Source of the DNA: DAISKN01 sp963716925
GTDB lineage: Bacteria; Acidobacteriota; Vicinamibacteria; Marinacidobacterales; SMYC01
Reading direction: 5' to 3'
NCBI GenBank assembly: GCA_963716925.1
Contig: CAVQUX010000024.1
Location: 1 to 64,000, forward strand
Length of the DNA stretch: 64,000 nt
The position numbers and the translations under genes are program-made. The notes beneath the pieces were generated by a model, which was not told where the DNA came from, ran no database searches, and was given only the letters and a program-made list of their open reading frames with translations. This document shows positions 31,936 through 40,603 of this stretch, piece after piece (position 1 is the first letter of the stretch; the number at the start of each line of letters is the position of its first letter).

Positions 31936-34437
31936 TCACATCCCGATGTAACGCGCGTAGAGGCTCCGGGCCTCGGCGGCGTCCTCCGTTCCCTGAACGA
32001 TCGCTCGTCCGTCGGGAAAGAGGACGATCTCGCGCCCCGCGAGCTTTCCGCGAAGGAGATAAGAGTTCACGACGATGTCCTGGGCCTCGCCCAGCTCGCG
32101 CAGCCGGGCGGCGACCTTCTCGAGCGCGAGAGCCGCGGGTTTGCCCGGGCGAATCTGGACCGCGTTTCGGCCGCAGAGGGTGAGCGTCTGGCTCTCGGAG
32201 GCGCCGGCGAGGTATTCGAGCCGCCCGAGCCCGCAGGCCGGGCAATCGGCGCGCCGGCCCTGGGGCCGGAAGGAGTCCGTGCGGCCCCGCCAGACGTCGA
32301 GCGAAAGAACGGCGCCGGTGAGCGCCTCGGTTCTTCCCGCGAGGATCTTGAAGGCCTCGGCGAGCTGGAAAGCCGAAACCGCATGGACCGCGGGAGCGAT
32401 GACTCCCGCCGTGTCGCAGGTCGGAGAGGTGCCCGGGGGCGGCTCTTCCTCGAGGAGACACCGGAGGCAGGCGGTGACACCCGGCCGCACCACGAAGCTC
32501 ATCCCGTAGCTTCCGACGCAGGCCGCATAGATCCAGGGGATCCCGGTCTTGACCGAGGCGTCGTTCAGGAGATACCGGGTCTCGAAGTTGTCCGTTCCAT
32601 CGAGAATCAGATCCATGCCCTCGAAAAGAGCGAGGACGTTTCCAGCGTTGACGTCCTCGACGCGACCCTCGATGTCGGCGTCGCCGTTGATTCTCTGGAG
32701 CTTCCTTCGCGCGGCAATCGCCTTGGGAAGTCCCTCCGCGAGATCCCGCTCGTCATAGAGACTCTGCCGCTGCAGGTTCGACTCGTCGACGTAGTCGCGA
32801 TCGACGAGCCGCAATCGGGAGATTCCCGCGCGCACCAGAACTTCCGAGGCGATGGAGCCGAGCGCCCCCGCGCCGACGACGAGGACCGACGAGCGGCGGA
32901 TGCGCTCCTGACCCGAGGCGCCGATTTCCTGGAACAGGATCTGCCGCGAGTAGCGCCGGTCGCGCTTCGCGAGGTGGCTCCGGGCGTAGCCGAGAAGCTC
33001 GGAGGCGTCCGGCGTCTCCGAGATCCAGAGCTTCGCCTGGGGAACGGCCTGGGCGGCCAGCATCTCGAGGCCGGTCACGGTCGCTGCCCCCGCGCCGCGC
33101 GCCTGGCGAATGAGAGAGGTTTCCTCGGGAACGGTGACCATATCGAAGACGATGGAAGCTCCGGGGATCGAGCCGACGGAAGGCGACACGGGCGTCGCGT
33201 TCACCAGGAGGTCGAACGATTCGGAGGAAAGGCGCGCGAGCGGACCGGACTGCGCGCCCACGGAAGCCGCGAGGGCCGAGGCGCGCGATTCGTTCCGCGC
33301 GAGGATGAGGAGGGAAGCCTTCTTCTCGACCAGCGCGTGTGCCGCGGCGCGAGCCGCCCCACCCGCCCCGAGGAGAACCGCCCTCTTCCCGCGAAGCGGC
33401 CCGAGCTTCTCGAGCGGCTCGAGGACGCCGTCGCGGTCGGTGTTGTAGCCCTTCCACTTGCCGTCGCGGACGACGACGGTGTTCACGGCGCCGATGCGGG
33501 CCGCGAGATCCTCGACCTCGTCGAGATGGTCGAGGATCGTCTCCTTGAACGGCCGCGTCACCGAGAGCCCGGCGACACCGATCTCGCGTGCCGCCCGGAC
33601 GAAGGTGCCGAGATCGGTCTCCTGGAAGGGAACGTAGACGGCGTTTCTTCCGACGCGCTGGAAGAGGCGGTTGTGCATCGCGGGCGAGAGCGTCTCGAGC
33701 GCGCGCTCGCCCACGATGCCGAAGATCTCGGTGTCGCGAGCGATGCTCCGGAAGCGATAGAGATCGAGGAGCTCGTCGAGCGGGACCTGCCCCGGCCCCG
33801 TCGCCCTCCCGGCCGCGAGGGGAGCGTAGGTGAAGAACGCCCCGAGCCGGCTCGCGAGGATGCGGCCGCTCGTGCCCGCGGGTCCGAGCGGCACGGGCAC
33901 GTAGGACTTCCCTGCTTCCCGGACCCTGTCGCCGGCGCGGGCCAACCGAAGCGCCCCTTCGAGAGACGAGACCCGCGCGGCGATCTTCACCACGTCGGCC
34001 CCGAGCTCGAGAGCGCGCTCGATCTCGCGCTCGACGTCCGGCGGGAAGGACTGGAAGTCGTGGTGGGAGAGAACGAGCTTCGTCTCTCCCCGCCGGGCGA
34101 TCGGGCTCGAGAGCGCATCGATCTCGACGTCGACGTAGTCGAAGCCGAGAGCGATGGCGCGCTCGAGGATCGCCAGGCGGTCGCTCTCGGCGCCGGAGAA
34201 AGCTCCTCCTTCCCGGGCGGTGCGGCAGGTGAGAAGAACCGGCTTTCCGAGCCTGGGCCCGACGTCTCTCAGGCGTTCGAGATTCGGGCGGTCGATGCCA
34301 TCGATGCGAAGCTCGACGATGTCGGCCCGCGCCCCGCCGGCGAGGGCGCCGCGCACGAGATCTTCGTCGGCATCGGCCTGAATCGACACCACGACTCGAG
34401 TAGCGACGGCGGGAAGTGAAGTCTTCACCAAACGCAT
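31936..34437 (-). CDS. Trifunctional fusion: AroD - AroE - ThiF/MoeB-type E1-like protein
   Basis: One uninterrupted 833-residue frame. Residues about 12-230 are type I 3-dehydroquinate dehydratase (ELRID; LSHHDF with catalytic His; DVVKIAA with Schiff-base Lys). Residues about 236-485 are shikimate dehydrogenase (SPAMHN; RPFKE with catalytic Lys; GYNTDRDG; NADP loop LLGAGGAARA; LEMLAAQA). Residues about 495-745 are an E1-like adenylyltransferase of the ThiF/MoeB/HesA family (RYSRQILF; VVGAGALGS; DGTDNFETRYLLND; zinc pairs CLRC and CPAC; Cys in SPTCDTAGV). A final ~90 residues look like a small beta-rich tail. AroD-AroE fusions are known; the E1 addition is unusual. It heads the his operon. 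Confidence 0.9.
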   Translation of the reverse strand: MRLVKTSLPAVATRVVVSIQADADEDLVRGALAGGARADIVELRIDGIDRPNLERLRDVGPRLGKPVLLTCRTAREGGAFSGAESDRLAILERAIALGFDYVDVEIDALSSPIARRGETKLVLSHHDFQSFPPDVEREIERALELGADVVKIAARVSSLEGALRLARAGDRVREAGKSYVPVPLGPAGTSGRILASRLGAFFTYAPLAAGRATGPGQVPLDELLDLYRFRSIARDTEIFGIVGERALETLSPAMHNRLFQRVGRNAVYVPFQETDLGTFVRAAREIGVAGLSVTRPFKETILDHLDEVEDLAARIGAVNTVVVRDGKWKGYNTDRDGVLEPLEKLGPLRGKRAVLLGAGGAARAAAHALVEKKASLLILARNESRASALAASVGAQSGPLARLSSESFDLLVNATPVSPSVGSIPGASIVFDMVTVPEETSLIRQARGAGAATVTGLEMLAAQAVPQAKLWISETPDASELLGYARSHLAKRDRRYSRQILFQEIGASGQERIRRSSVLVVGAGALGSIASEVLVRAGISRLRLVDRDYVDESNLQRQSLYDERDLAEGLPKAIAARRKLQRINGDADIEGRVEDVNAGNVLALFEGMDLILDGTDNFETRYLLNDASVKTGIPWIYAACVGSYGMSFVVRPGVTACLRCLLEEEPPPGTSPTCDTAGVIAPAVHAVSAFQLAEAFKILAGRTEALTGAVLSLDVWRGRTDSFRPQGRRADCPACGLGRLEYLAGASESQTLTLCGRNAVQIRPGKPAALALEKVAARLRELGEAQDIVVNSYLLRGKLAGREIVLFPDGRAIVQGTEDAAEARSLYARYIGM

Positions 34438-34614
34438 CTTAACCGTAACCGGGTCAACGGGAGGAAGGAGGGTCTCGCGCCCGTTAGAGGGGGCGATGAC
34501 CCGAGCTATGATGGGCGCGCTCTTCCCGGCGAAGCGAGCAGAGCGGAGAAGCGGCCTTCATGATGGAGCATGGAGACTAGCGGCTTTTCCTCAGGGTGTC
34601 AAGAAAGTCACGCG

Positions 34615-34636
34615 ATTCATTGACCCCAAAGAACCG
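34615..34636 (+). promoter_or_regulatory. 22-base box shared with the PEP-CTERM upstream region (copy 1)
   Basis: ATTCATTGA-C-CCCAAAGA-A-CCG. The same sequence with two substitutions occurs at 47176-47197. This copy overlaps the proposed -35 of the promoter at 34620-34648. Its role is unknown; it is not palindromic. Confidence 0.5.
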
Positions 34637-34648
34637 TTGAACTATCAT
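34620..34648 (+). promoter_or_regulatory. Sigma-70-type promoter for the S55-like peptidase gene
   Basis: TTGACC (34620-34625), 17-base spacer, TATCAT (34643-34648). Spacing is ideal and both boxes are close to consensus. It lies 74 bases before the start at 34722 in the 284-bp divergent gap, which otherwise holds no gene I can support. Confidence 0.6.
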
Positions 34649-34721
34649 AAGTCTTGAGTTCCAAAGGAAATGCCCCGAGCCGTTCCTTCCAGCCGGGAGC
34701 TTCCGTCGAGGGAAAACAACG

Positions 34722-36557
34722 TTGAAGAGTCTTCCCATGGTCCCACGGGTCCTTCTCGCGCTCGCGCTCGCTCTCGCTCCGAGCGCGCTGTTCGCATTCG
34801 AGACTCTAGGAATCGACGAGATTCACCCGGGCATGGTGGGTGAGGGACGCACCGTCTTCGCCGGCGAGAAGATCGAGACCTTCAAAGTCACGATCCTCGG
34901 CGTGCTGAGAAATTTCGGCCCGAACCAGAACATGATCCTGGCGGAGCTCGAGGGCGGCCCGCTCGCGCACACCGGCATCATCGCCGGCATGAGCGGCAGC
35001 CCGGTGTACGTCGACGGGAAGCTCATCGGCGCCGTCGCTTACGCCTTCCCCTTCGCCAAAGACCCCATCGCCGGCATCACCCCGTTCCAGGAGATGGTCT
35101 CGGCGACCGACACCCCCTCGACCCGTCGCGCCGCGGCTGCGCTCTCGTTCCCGCTGACGGCGGAGAAGCTCCGGGAGGCGATGCCCGCGAAAGCCAATCC
35201 GATTCCCGTTCAAGGAATCTCGCTCGTCGGGTCGGACCGGCTCGAGCCCTATCTGGGAAAGCTCCTGTCTCCGATCGCGACGCCGGTCTCGGTTCTCGGC
35301 TTCCCGCCGGAGACGTTCGAGCTCGTGGCGCCGCTGCTCCGGCAGCTCGGAGTCGAGCCATTGATGGCTGGTGCGCCGGTGAGCGGATCCACGGGTGCGC
35401 AGGCGAGCAATCCCAGGCCGATCGAGCCCGGGGACTCCATCGGCGTCGGTCTCGTGACCGGCGATCTGCAGATCTCCGCCACGGGTACGGTCACCGACGT
35501 CGATCCCTCGAGCGGCGCCGTCTACGCGTTCGGTCATCCGCTCTTCAACCTCGGTCCCATCGAGTACCCGATGACGCGCTCCGAGGTTCATCTGGTGCTC
35601 CCATCGCTCATGAACTCTTTCAAGATGGCTTCGAGCGGCGAGACGATCGGGACCTGGATCCAGGACCGGGCCACCGCGATCAAGGGGACGTCGGGAATCA
35701 AGCCGCGCATGGTTCCGATGCAGGTGGACGTCCGCACCAGCCGCGGCCAGGAGAAGACCTACCGGCTCGAGATCGTCAACGACGAGCTGTTCTCGCCGGT
35801 TCTCGCGTTCGCGTCCCTGGTCTCGATTCTGCAGAGCACCGAGAGGCAGTTCGGAAGTCAGACGGTCAAAGTCTCCGCCTGGGTCGAGACGACGGACGAT
35901 CGCCGCATCAACATCGAGGACGTCTTCGCCGACCAGCAGGCGGCGGTCTCGGCTTCGGCGATGGTGGCCTCGCCCCTCGCTTTTCTGCTCACCAACGATT
36001 TCCAGGACATAGCGCTTCGGGACATTCGCGTCGAGGTGGAGGCGAGCGAGCAGCCGCAGACGGCGAAGCTCGTTCGCGCCTGGCTCGAGACCGACGAGGT
36101 CGCGCCCGGAGGCACGGTCGCGCTCAAGCTCCTGCTTCGTTCCTACCGGGGGGACGACATTCTCGAGAGCGTAGACGTCACCGTTCCCCCCAACATTCGC
36201 TCGGGCACGCTGCGGCTCATGGTGGCCGACGCCGAGACGCTTTCCTCCGTCGAGCGCCGGGAGGCGCGGCAGGCTTTCGTCCCCAAGGACCTGGACCAGC
36301 TGGTCCGAGCCATCAATTCATTGAGGAAGAACAACCGGCTCTACGTCCGGTTGAGCCGCACGGATTCGTCCGGGGCCATCGTCGCCGGGGAGTACTTGAC
36401 GTCTCTTCCGCCGAGCGTGATGGGCATCCTCGAGTCCGACGACTCTTCGAGCGGGTTCACGCCTCTGGGCACCTCCACGTTCTGGGAGCACGAGATCGTC
36501 ACCGACTACAGCGTCTCCGGCGCCCGGATCCTGAACCTGGAAGTGGCGACGCGCTGA
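34722..36557 (+). CDS. Exported SpoIVB/S55-type peptidase-like protein
   Basis: A 611-residue exported protein. The signal peptide (hydrophobic LLALALALAPSALFA) ends near residue 25. Residues about 30-130 carry the S55 signature: GMVGEGRTVFAG, AGMSGSPVYVDGKLIGAVAY with the GxSGSP serine motif, and FAKDPIAGITP. A second part (VDPSSGAVYAFGHPLF) matches the conserved FGHP segment of the family. The remaining half is beta-rich and unassigned. The gene may start at TTG 34722 or ATG 34737. S55 peptidases are best known in sporulation; here no spore genes are seen. The secreted propeller follows 34 bases downstream. Confidence 0.8.
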   Translation: MKSLPMVPRVLLALALALAPSALFAFETLGIDEIHPGMVGEGRTVFAGEKIETFKVTILGVLRNFGPNQNMILAELEGGPLAHTGIIAGMSGSPVYVDGKLIGAVAYAFPFAKDPIAGITPFQEMVSATDTPSTRRAAAALSFPLTAEKLREAMPAKANPIPVQGISLVGSDRLEPYLGKLLSPIATPVSVLGFPPETFELVAPLLRQLGVEPLMAGAPVSGSTGAQASNPRPIEPGDSIGVGLVTGDLQISATGTVTDVDPSSGAVYAFGHPLFNLGPIEYPMTRSEVHLVLPSLMNSFKMASSGETIGTWIQDRATAIKGTSGIKPRMVPMQVDVRTSRGQEKTYRLEIVNDELFSPVLAFASLVSILQSTERQFGSQTVKVSAWVETTDDRRINIEDVFADQQAAVSASAMVASPLAFLLTNDFQDIALRDIRVEVEASEQPQTAKLVRAWLETDEVAPGGTVALKLLLRSYRGDDILESVDVTVPPNIRSGTLRLMVADAETLSSVERREARQAFVPKDLDQLVRAINSLRKNNRLYVRLSRTDSSGAIVAGEYLTSLPPSVMGILESDDSSSGFTPLGTSTFWEHEIVTDYSVSGARILNLEVATR

Positions 36558-36591
36558 GGTCTCCGCCCGTAGCCTTCGAAAGGAAATCCTC

Positions 36592-38832
36592 TTGACCAAC
36601 CCCCGCTTCTCTCGCTCGCTGTTCGTCGTCGCCGCCTCCGGGCTCGCGGTCTCCGCCCTCGCCGCCGTCCCCACGTTCTGGAGGCTCGAGAGCCAGGGGG
36701 ACTTCCTGCCCGGCGAAGTGGAAGGGGTCTCGATCAGCTCCGAGGGGACTATCTCCCTCGCTCCCGCGGCGCAGGTGCTCGCCGAGGTGAACGACCCCTA
36801 CCTCTGGAGCGTGGCCGTCGACGGCGCCAGGATTTATCTCGGGAGCGGAAACGACGGGAAGGTGTACCGCGTCGAGGCCACGGGCGAGAGCAAAGTACTC
36901 GCCGATACCAACGAGCTCCAGGTGCACGCGCTCGCCGTGGACCGCCGCGGCATCGTATACGCGGGAACGTCGCCCCGCGGCTCCGTCTACAAGATCGCGA
37001 CCGATGGCACCACCGACGTCTTCTTCGATCCCGAGGACCGCTATATCTGGTCCCTCGAGATCGACTCCCGGGGGAACCTTCTGGTCGCGACCGGCGATCG
37101 AGCCCGAATCTACCGCGTGGACCCGGCGGGCCAGTCGGAAGTGCTCTTCGAGAGCGAGGAGACCCACATCGTCTCTCTCGCCATCGATGCCGACGACAAC
37201 GTCTACGCCGGCACCGACGCCAGCGGTCTGGTGCTGAGAGTCGACCGCAACGGCGCCACGACCGTACTCTTCGACACTCCGTTCCAGGAAGTCCGGGCCA
37301 TCGTCCTCGACTCCCGCCGGAACGTTTACGCGGCGACGGTGAACGGCGGCGTGCGCGCGAGCCAGCCTCCGGAGGCAACGCCCCCCCCTGCCCCAGCGCC
37401 GGCGGTGCAGGCGGGTGTAGGGGGAGAGATGATCACCGTCACCGCCACGGCGAACGTCATGGCGACCCCGTCGTCGAGTGCGGCTTCCACGAGCGCCGCG
37501 GGGGCCGCGGGCGGTCTCTACCGCATCTCCCCGGACGGCGCGTCGGAGCTGATGTGGCAGTCGCGCACCGATCCACCTCTGTCCCTGGCCCTGACGAGCG
37601 ACGATCGGCTCGTTCTGGGATCGGGAACCGACGGCCGGGTGTTTCTCGTGAGCCAGGACCGGACGAGCACCCTGTTTCTGAGCGCGGACGCCGATCAGGT
37701 CACTGCGGTCGGCTCCGGCGGAAGCGGCGAGACCTATCTCGTCACCTCGAACCCCGCAAAGCTCTATCGACTCAATCGCGGCCGGCGTACCGAAGGAACG
37801 TACCGCTCACCCGCGATGGACACCAGGACCGTCTCTTCCTGGGGCAAGATCCGGTGGCAGGCGGCGACGCCCTCGGGAACCACGATTCGGGTCCAGACCC
37901 GCTCCGGCAACTCCGCGGACCCCGACAACACCTGGAGCGACTGGTCGCAGCCCTACACCTCCCCGCTGGGAGAGCAGATCGCGAGCCCGCGCGGACGCTT
38001 CCTGCAATGGCGCGCCGTCTTGAACTCCACGGGCGAGGTCAGCCCCGAGCTCTTCGACGTGACCGCGATCTACCTGCAGCAGAACCTGGCGCCGGAAGTG
38101 AGCGAGATCGTCATCCATCCGTCCGGACAGACGTTCCAGAAACCCATCGTGACCACGGGCCAGATCGAGATCCTCGGCATGGAAGAGGTTCTTTCGGAAA
38201 CGTCGCCCAGAAACGGCAGCGCCTCGGCGATGACGGGAGCGAACCCCGCCCTGATGAGCCTGACCGCGATCGCGCGTCCCTTCTACCGGAAGGGAATTCA
38301 GACGGTGACCTGGAAGTCTTCCGACCCCAACGATGACGAGCTTCGGTTCGACGTCCACTATCGAGCCGAGGGCGAGGCTCTCTGGAAGCCGCTGCGCCAG
38401 GGTCTGACGGAGCCGGTCATCGCCTGGGACACCGCCGCCATGCCCGACGGCCGATACAGCCTTCGGATCGTCGCGAGCGACGCCGCTTCGAATCCTTCGG
38501 AGTCCGCGCGCACCGGCGAGAAGATCAGCCAGAGCTTCGAGGTCGACAACACGCCGCCCCGGGTCGAGAACCTCGCGGCCGAATCGACCCAGAACGGGCA
38601 TCGCGTCGTCTTCACCGCCGAGGACGACATCAGCGCCATCCAGAGCGTGGAGTACGCGGTGAACTCCGGCAAGTGGACCATCGTGTTTCCGACCGACGGC
38701 ATCGCCGACTCGAAGCAGGAGAGCTTCGACTTCACGCTGCCGGGATATCGCGACGGAGGGATCTATACGCTGGTGGTGAAAGTCACCGACGTGCTGGGGA
38801 ACACGGTCACCGCCCGATCGGACCTTCGTTAG
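36592..38832 (+). CDS. Exported beta-propeller protein
   Basis: A 746-residue protein starting at TTG behind AAAGGAAA. The signal region ends near ALAA. Residues about 30-255 and 305-400 form repeated propeller blades with a recurring pattern (IYLGSGNDGKVYRV; VYAGTSPRGSVYKI; LLVATGDRARIYRV; VYAGTDASGLVLRV; LVLGSGTDGRVFLV). A Pro/Ala/Ser/Thr-rich insert (about 257-305) interrupts the blades. The C-terminal 340 residues contain sugar-binding-like and fibronectin-like beta domains (DGRYSLRIVASDAASNP). No enzyme motif is seen; extracellular sensing or scaffolding is likely. It ends before a terminator and faces the anti-sigma gene. Confidence 0.7.
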   Translation: MTNPRFSRSLFVVAASGLAVSALAAVPTFWRLESQGDFLPGEVEGVSISSEGTISLAPAAQVLAEVNDPYLWSVAVDGARIYLGSGNDGKVYRVEATGESKVLADTNELQVHALAVDRRGIVYAGTSPRGSVYKIATDGTTDVFFDPEDRYIWSLEIDSRGNLLVATGDRARIYRVDPAGQSEVLFESEETHIVSLAIDADDNVYAGTDASGLVLRVDRNGATTVLFDTPFQEVRAIVLDSRRNVYAATVNGGVRASQPPEATPPPAPAPAVQAGVGGEMITVTATANVMATPSSSAASTSAAGAAGGLYRISPDGASELMWQSRTDPPLSLALTSDDRLVLGSGTDGRVFLVSQDRTSTLFLSADADQVTAVGSGGSGETYLVTSNPAKLYRLNRGRRTEGTYRSPAMDTRTVSSWGKIRWQAATPSGTTIRVQTRSGNSADPDNTWSDWSQPYTSPLGEQIASPRGRFLQWRAVLNSTGEVSPELFDVTAIYLQQNLAPEVSEIVIHPSGQTFQKPIVTTGQIEILGMEEVLSETSPRNGSASAMTGANPALMSLTAIARPFYRKGIQTVTWKSSDPNDDELRFDVHYRAEGEALWKPLRQGLTEPVIAWDTAAMPDGRYSLRIVASDAASNPSESARTGEKISQSFEVDNTPPRVENLAAESTQNGHRVVFTAEDDISAIQSVEYAVNSGKWTIVFPTDGIADSKQESFDFTLPGYRDGGIYTLVVKVTDVLGNTVTARSDLR

Positions 38833-38856
38833 TGCTCGCCTCGCTCTTTGATTAGT

Positions 38857-38880
38857 GCGGTGGGGCCCCACCCCCACCGC
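38857..38880 (+). repeat. GGGGCCCCAC hairpin element, copy A
   Basis: Stem GCGGTGGGG / CCCCACCGC of nine base pairs around loop CCCCAC. The same design with a different stem occurs at 55923-55946. Downstream sequence shared with copy B includes GAAG and GGCTCGCTCC. It sits between convergent genes, just before a terminator. Confidence 0.6.
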
Positions 38881-38935
38881 TCCGGGCTGAAGGCTCTTCG
38901 CGAGGCTCGCTCCCCGCGCTCTCGCGCGGGCAGGA

Positions 38936-38956
38936 CGGGCCCTCCGGGCCCGTTTT
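38936..38956 (+). terminator. Intrinsic terminator after the propeller gene
   Basis: Stem CGGGCCC / GGGCCCG with a TCC loop followed by TTTT. It is placed between the convergent propeller and anti-sigma genes and would end the plus-strand transcript. Confidence 0.7.
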
Positions 38957-38969
38957 GCCTTCCTCTCAG

Positions 38970-39731
38970 CTAGGCGCTGACGCGGGAGATCGATGCCTGC
39001 GTCGTCAAGCGTCGCACCGCCGCCGCGCGAACTTCGGTGGTGGTGAAGAAGTAGAGGAAATTCACCGGCACCGTGCGGTTTCCGAGCCTCGCCGGCTCGA
39101 ACCCGGTGTCCTTCACCGCCTGCAGAGTCCGGGTGAGCATCCCCTCGTCGCCGCTCCGGTAGATCACTTCGAGAGCCCTCACCGTACCGTTCTGGTCGAT
39201 GGAGGCGAGGGTGAGCATCGTGCCCTCCTTGCCTCGCTCGACGTCGGCGAAGGGGAAGCCGTTCACGGATCCATCCCGGAACCGCGGCGAGCTCATGGGC
39301 TCGTGGAGAAGGACCGGCTCGGGGAGGGACATCGGAATCAACGCGGAGGAAATCCTGCGGGCGGCGTGCTCCCCATAGCGATGGTCGAGCAGCAGAACCA
39401 TCCCCAGGAGAACCAGGGTCGCGAGCGTTCCCAGGCTGACCGCCGGAAAAAAACCCGAGTGATTTCCCGTGCCTATGATGTGGCCGCGCAGCACGGGAAC
39501 CATTCCCCGCTCCTCGGAATCGATGCGCTCGCGGACGTTCGCCATCAGGTTCGAAGGGGCGCGGAGCGCCGGGAGGTGGCGAAGAGCGTTGGCGACGTCG
39601 CCCATTCTCTCGTACTCGGAGCGGCAGTCGCCGCATTCCGCCAGATGGCGCTCGACTCCCTCCGCAGTCGCCGGAGGCAGCTCACCGTCGTAGAAGGACG
39701 AAAGCACCGTGTTGCGAGGATGGCCCAACAT
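38970..39731 (-). CDS. Zinc-finger anti-sigma factor with TonB-C-like periplasmic part
   Basis: A 253-residue membrane protein. The N-terminal ZAS/zf-HC2 motif is HLAECGDCRSEY (His29, Cys33, Cys36), which holds an ECF sigma factor. One transmembrane helix spans about 96-115. The external part (about 165-235) resembles the TonB C-terminal fold: a beta strand with NGTVRALEVIYRSGD, a helix, then GFEPARLGNRTVPVNFLYFF. ATG 39731 starts two bases after the sigma gene stop. It probably releases the sigma factor upon an envelope signal. The TonB-like assignment is by pattern only. Confidence 0.8.
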   Translation of the reverse strand: MLGHPRNTVLSSFYDGELPPATAEGVERHLAECGDCRSEYERMGDVANALRHLPALRAPSNLMANVRERIDSEERGMVPVLRGHIIGTGNHSGFFPAVSLGTLATLVLLGMVLLLDHRYGEHAARRISSALIPMSLPEPVLLHEPMSSPRFRDGSVNGFPFADVERGKEGTMLTLASIDQNGTVRALEVIYRSGDEGMLTRTLQAVKDTGFEPARLGNRTVPVNFLYFFTTTEVRAAAVRRLTTQASISRVSA

Positions 39732-39733
39732 AC

Positions 39734-40465
39734 TTACACGTCCTCTGAGATACCGAAGAGCCCCGGATCCAGGCTCTCGCGCAGCGACTGGCGCGCCCGC
39801 GCCAATCTGGACTTGACCGTTCCCAGGGGCAGATCGAGCGTCGTCGAGATCTCTTCGTAGGAAAGGCCCTCGATTTCCTTCAGGAGAAGGATGGTTCTTT
39901 GATCGAAGGGGAGCTTCTCGATGGCGCGATGCAGAATCTGGCCCTGTTCTTTCCGCGCGAGCGCCTCGTCGGGCGCGATTTCGTCGGAAGCGAGGCAAGC
40001 GCCGCGGCTCGAACCGGTTCTCGCCTCTGCCTCTTCGATGGGAAGCGCCGTCATTTCGTTGATCCGGCGCTTCCACCAGCGCTGGCGGTTCTTCGCGCGG
40101 TTGATGACGATGCGATAAATCCAGGTCCGGAGCGAGGCGTCGCGACGAAAGCTCGACAGTTTTCTGTATATCTGCAGGAAGACCTCCTGCGACAGATCGA
40201 CGGCCTCGTCGTAGCTTCCGAGCAGTCTCGATGAAAGACTGAAGACCATGTCCTGATACCGAAGCACGATCTGATCGAACGCGGTGTCGTCCCCCGCGAG
40301 GCAGCGATCGATCAGCGTCGACTCGTCCAGCGAAAGCCGGAAAGCCTCGGGAATCGCGCGTTCGGCCCCAAGGAACTCCTCGACGGGCAGCGCCGAGGAC
40401 GGGTCATACATCACGTCACCCCAGGGCCGTCGCATCGCTTGTGAACCTTGGGCGTATCGTAGCAC
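39734..40465 (-). CDS. ECF sigma factor, RpoE type
   Basis: A sigma-70 family protein with region 2 (FDQIVLRYQDMVFSLSSRLL, EAVDLSQEVFLQIYRKL, LRTWIYRIVINRAKNRQRWW) and region 4 (LPFDQRTILLLKEIEGLSYE, LDLPLGTVKSRLARARQSL). The 243-residue frame begins at 40465, but ATG 40435 or 40411 may be the true start since the first 20-odd residues are not conserved. The anti-sigma gene follows directly. Targets are unknown; the pair is divergent from the TPR gene. Confidence 0.92.
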   Translation of the reverse strand: MLRYAQGSQAMRRPWGDVMYDPSSALPVEEFLGAERAIPEAFRLSLDESTLIDRCLAGDDTAFDQIVLRYQDMVFSLSSRLLGSYDEAVDLSQEVFLQIYRKLSSFRRDASLRTWIYRIVINRAKNRQRWWKRRINEMTALPIEEAEARTGSSRGACLASDEIAPDEALARKEQGQILHRAIEKLPFDQRTILLLKEIEGLSYEEISTTLDLPLGTVKSRLARARQSLRESLDPGLFGISEDV

Positions 40466-40603
40466 AACAGGTTTCGGGCTCGAGGCGATCCAGCCTTCAC
40501 TCGTTGGACACCAGAAACGCCCTCAGGGTTCCCTTCGGGCCACTTTTGACGCCCGCTCCGGGTTTTTGCTAACCTTCGGACAGAATGGGCTTTATGGTCG
40601 AGA

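Noticed and set aside
31855..34419. 854-codon open frame antisense to the AroD-AroE-E1 fusion
   Set aside because: Same shadow effect; the minus-strand frame has catalytic motifs throughout, the plus-strand one has none.
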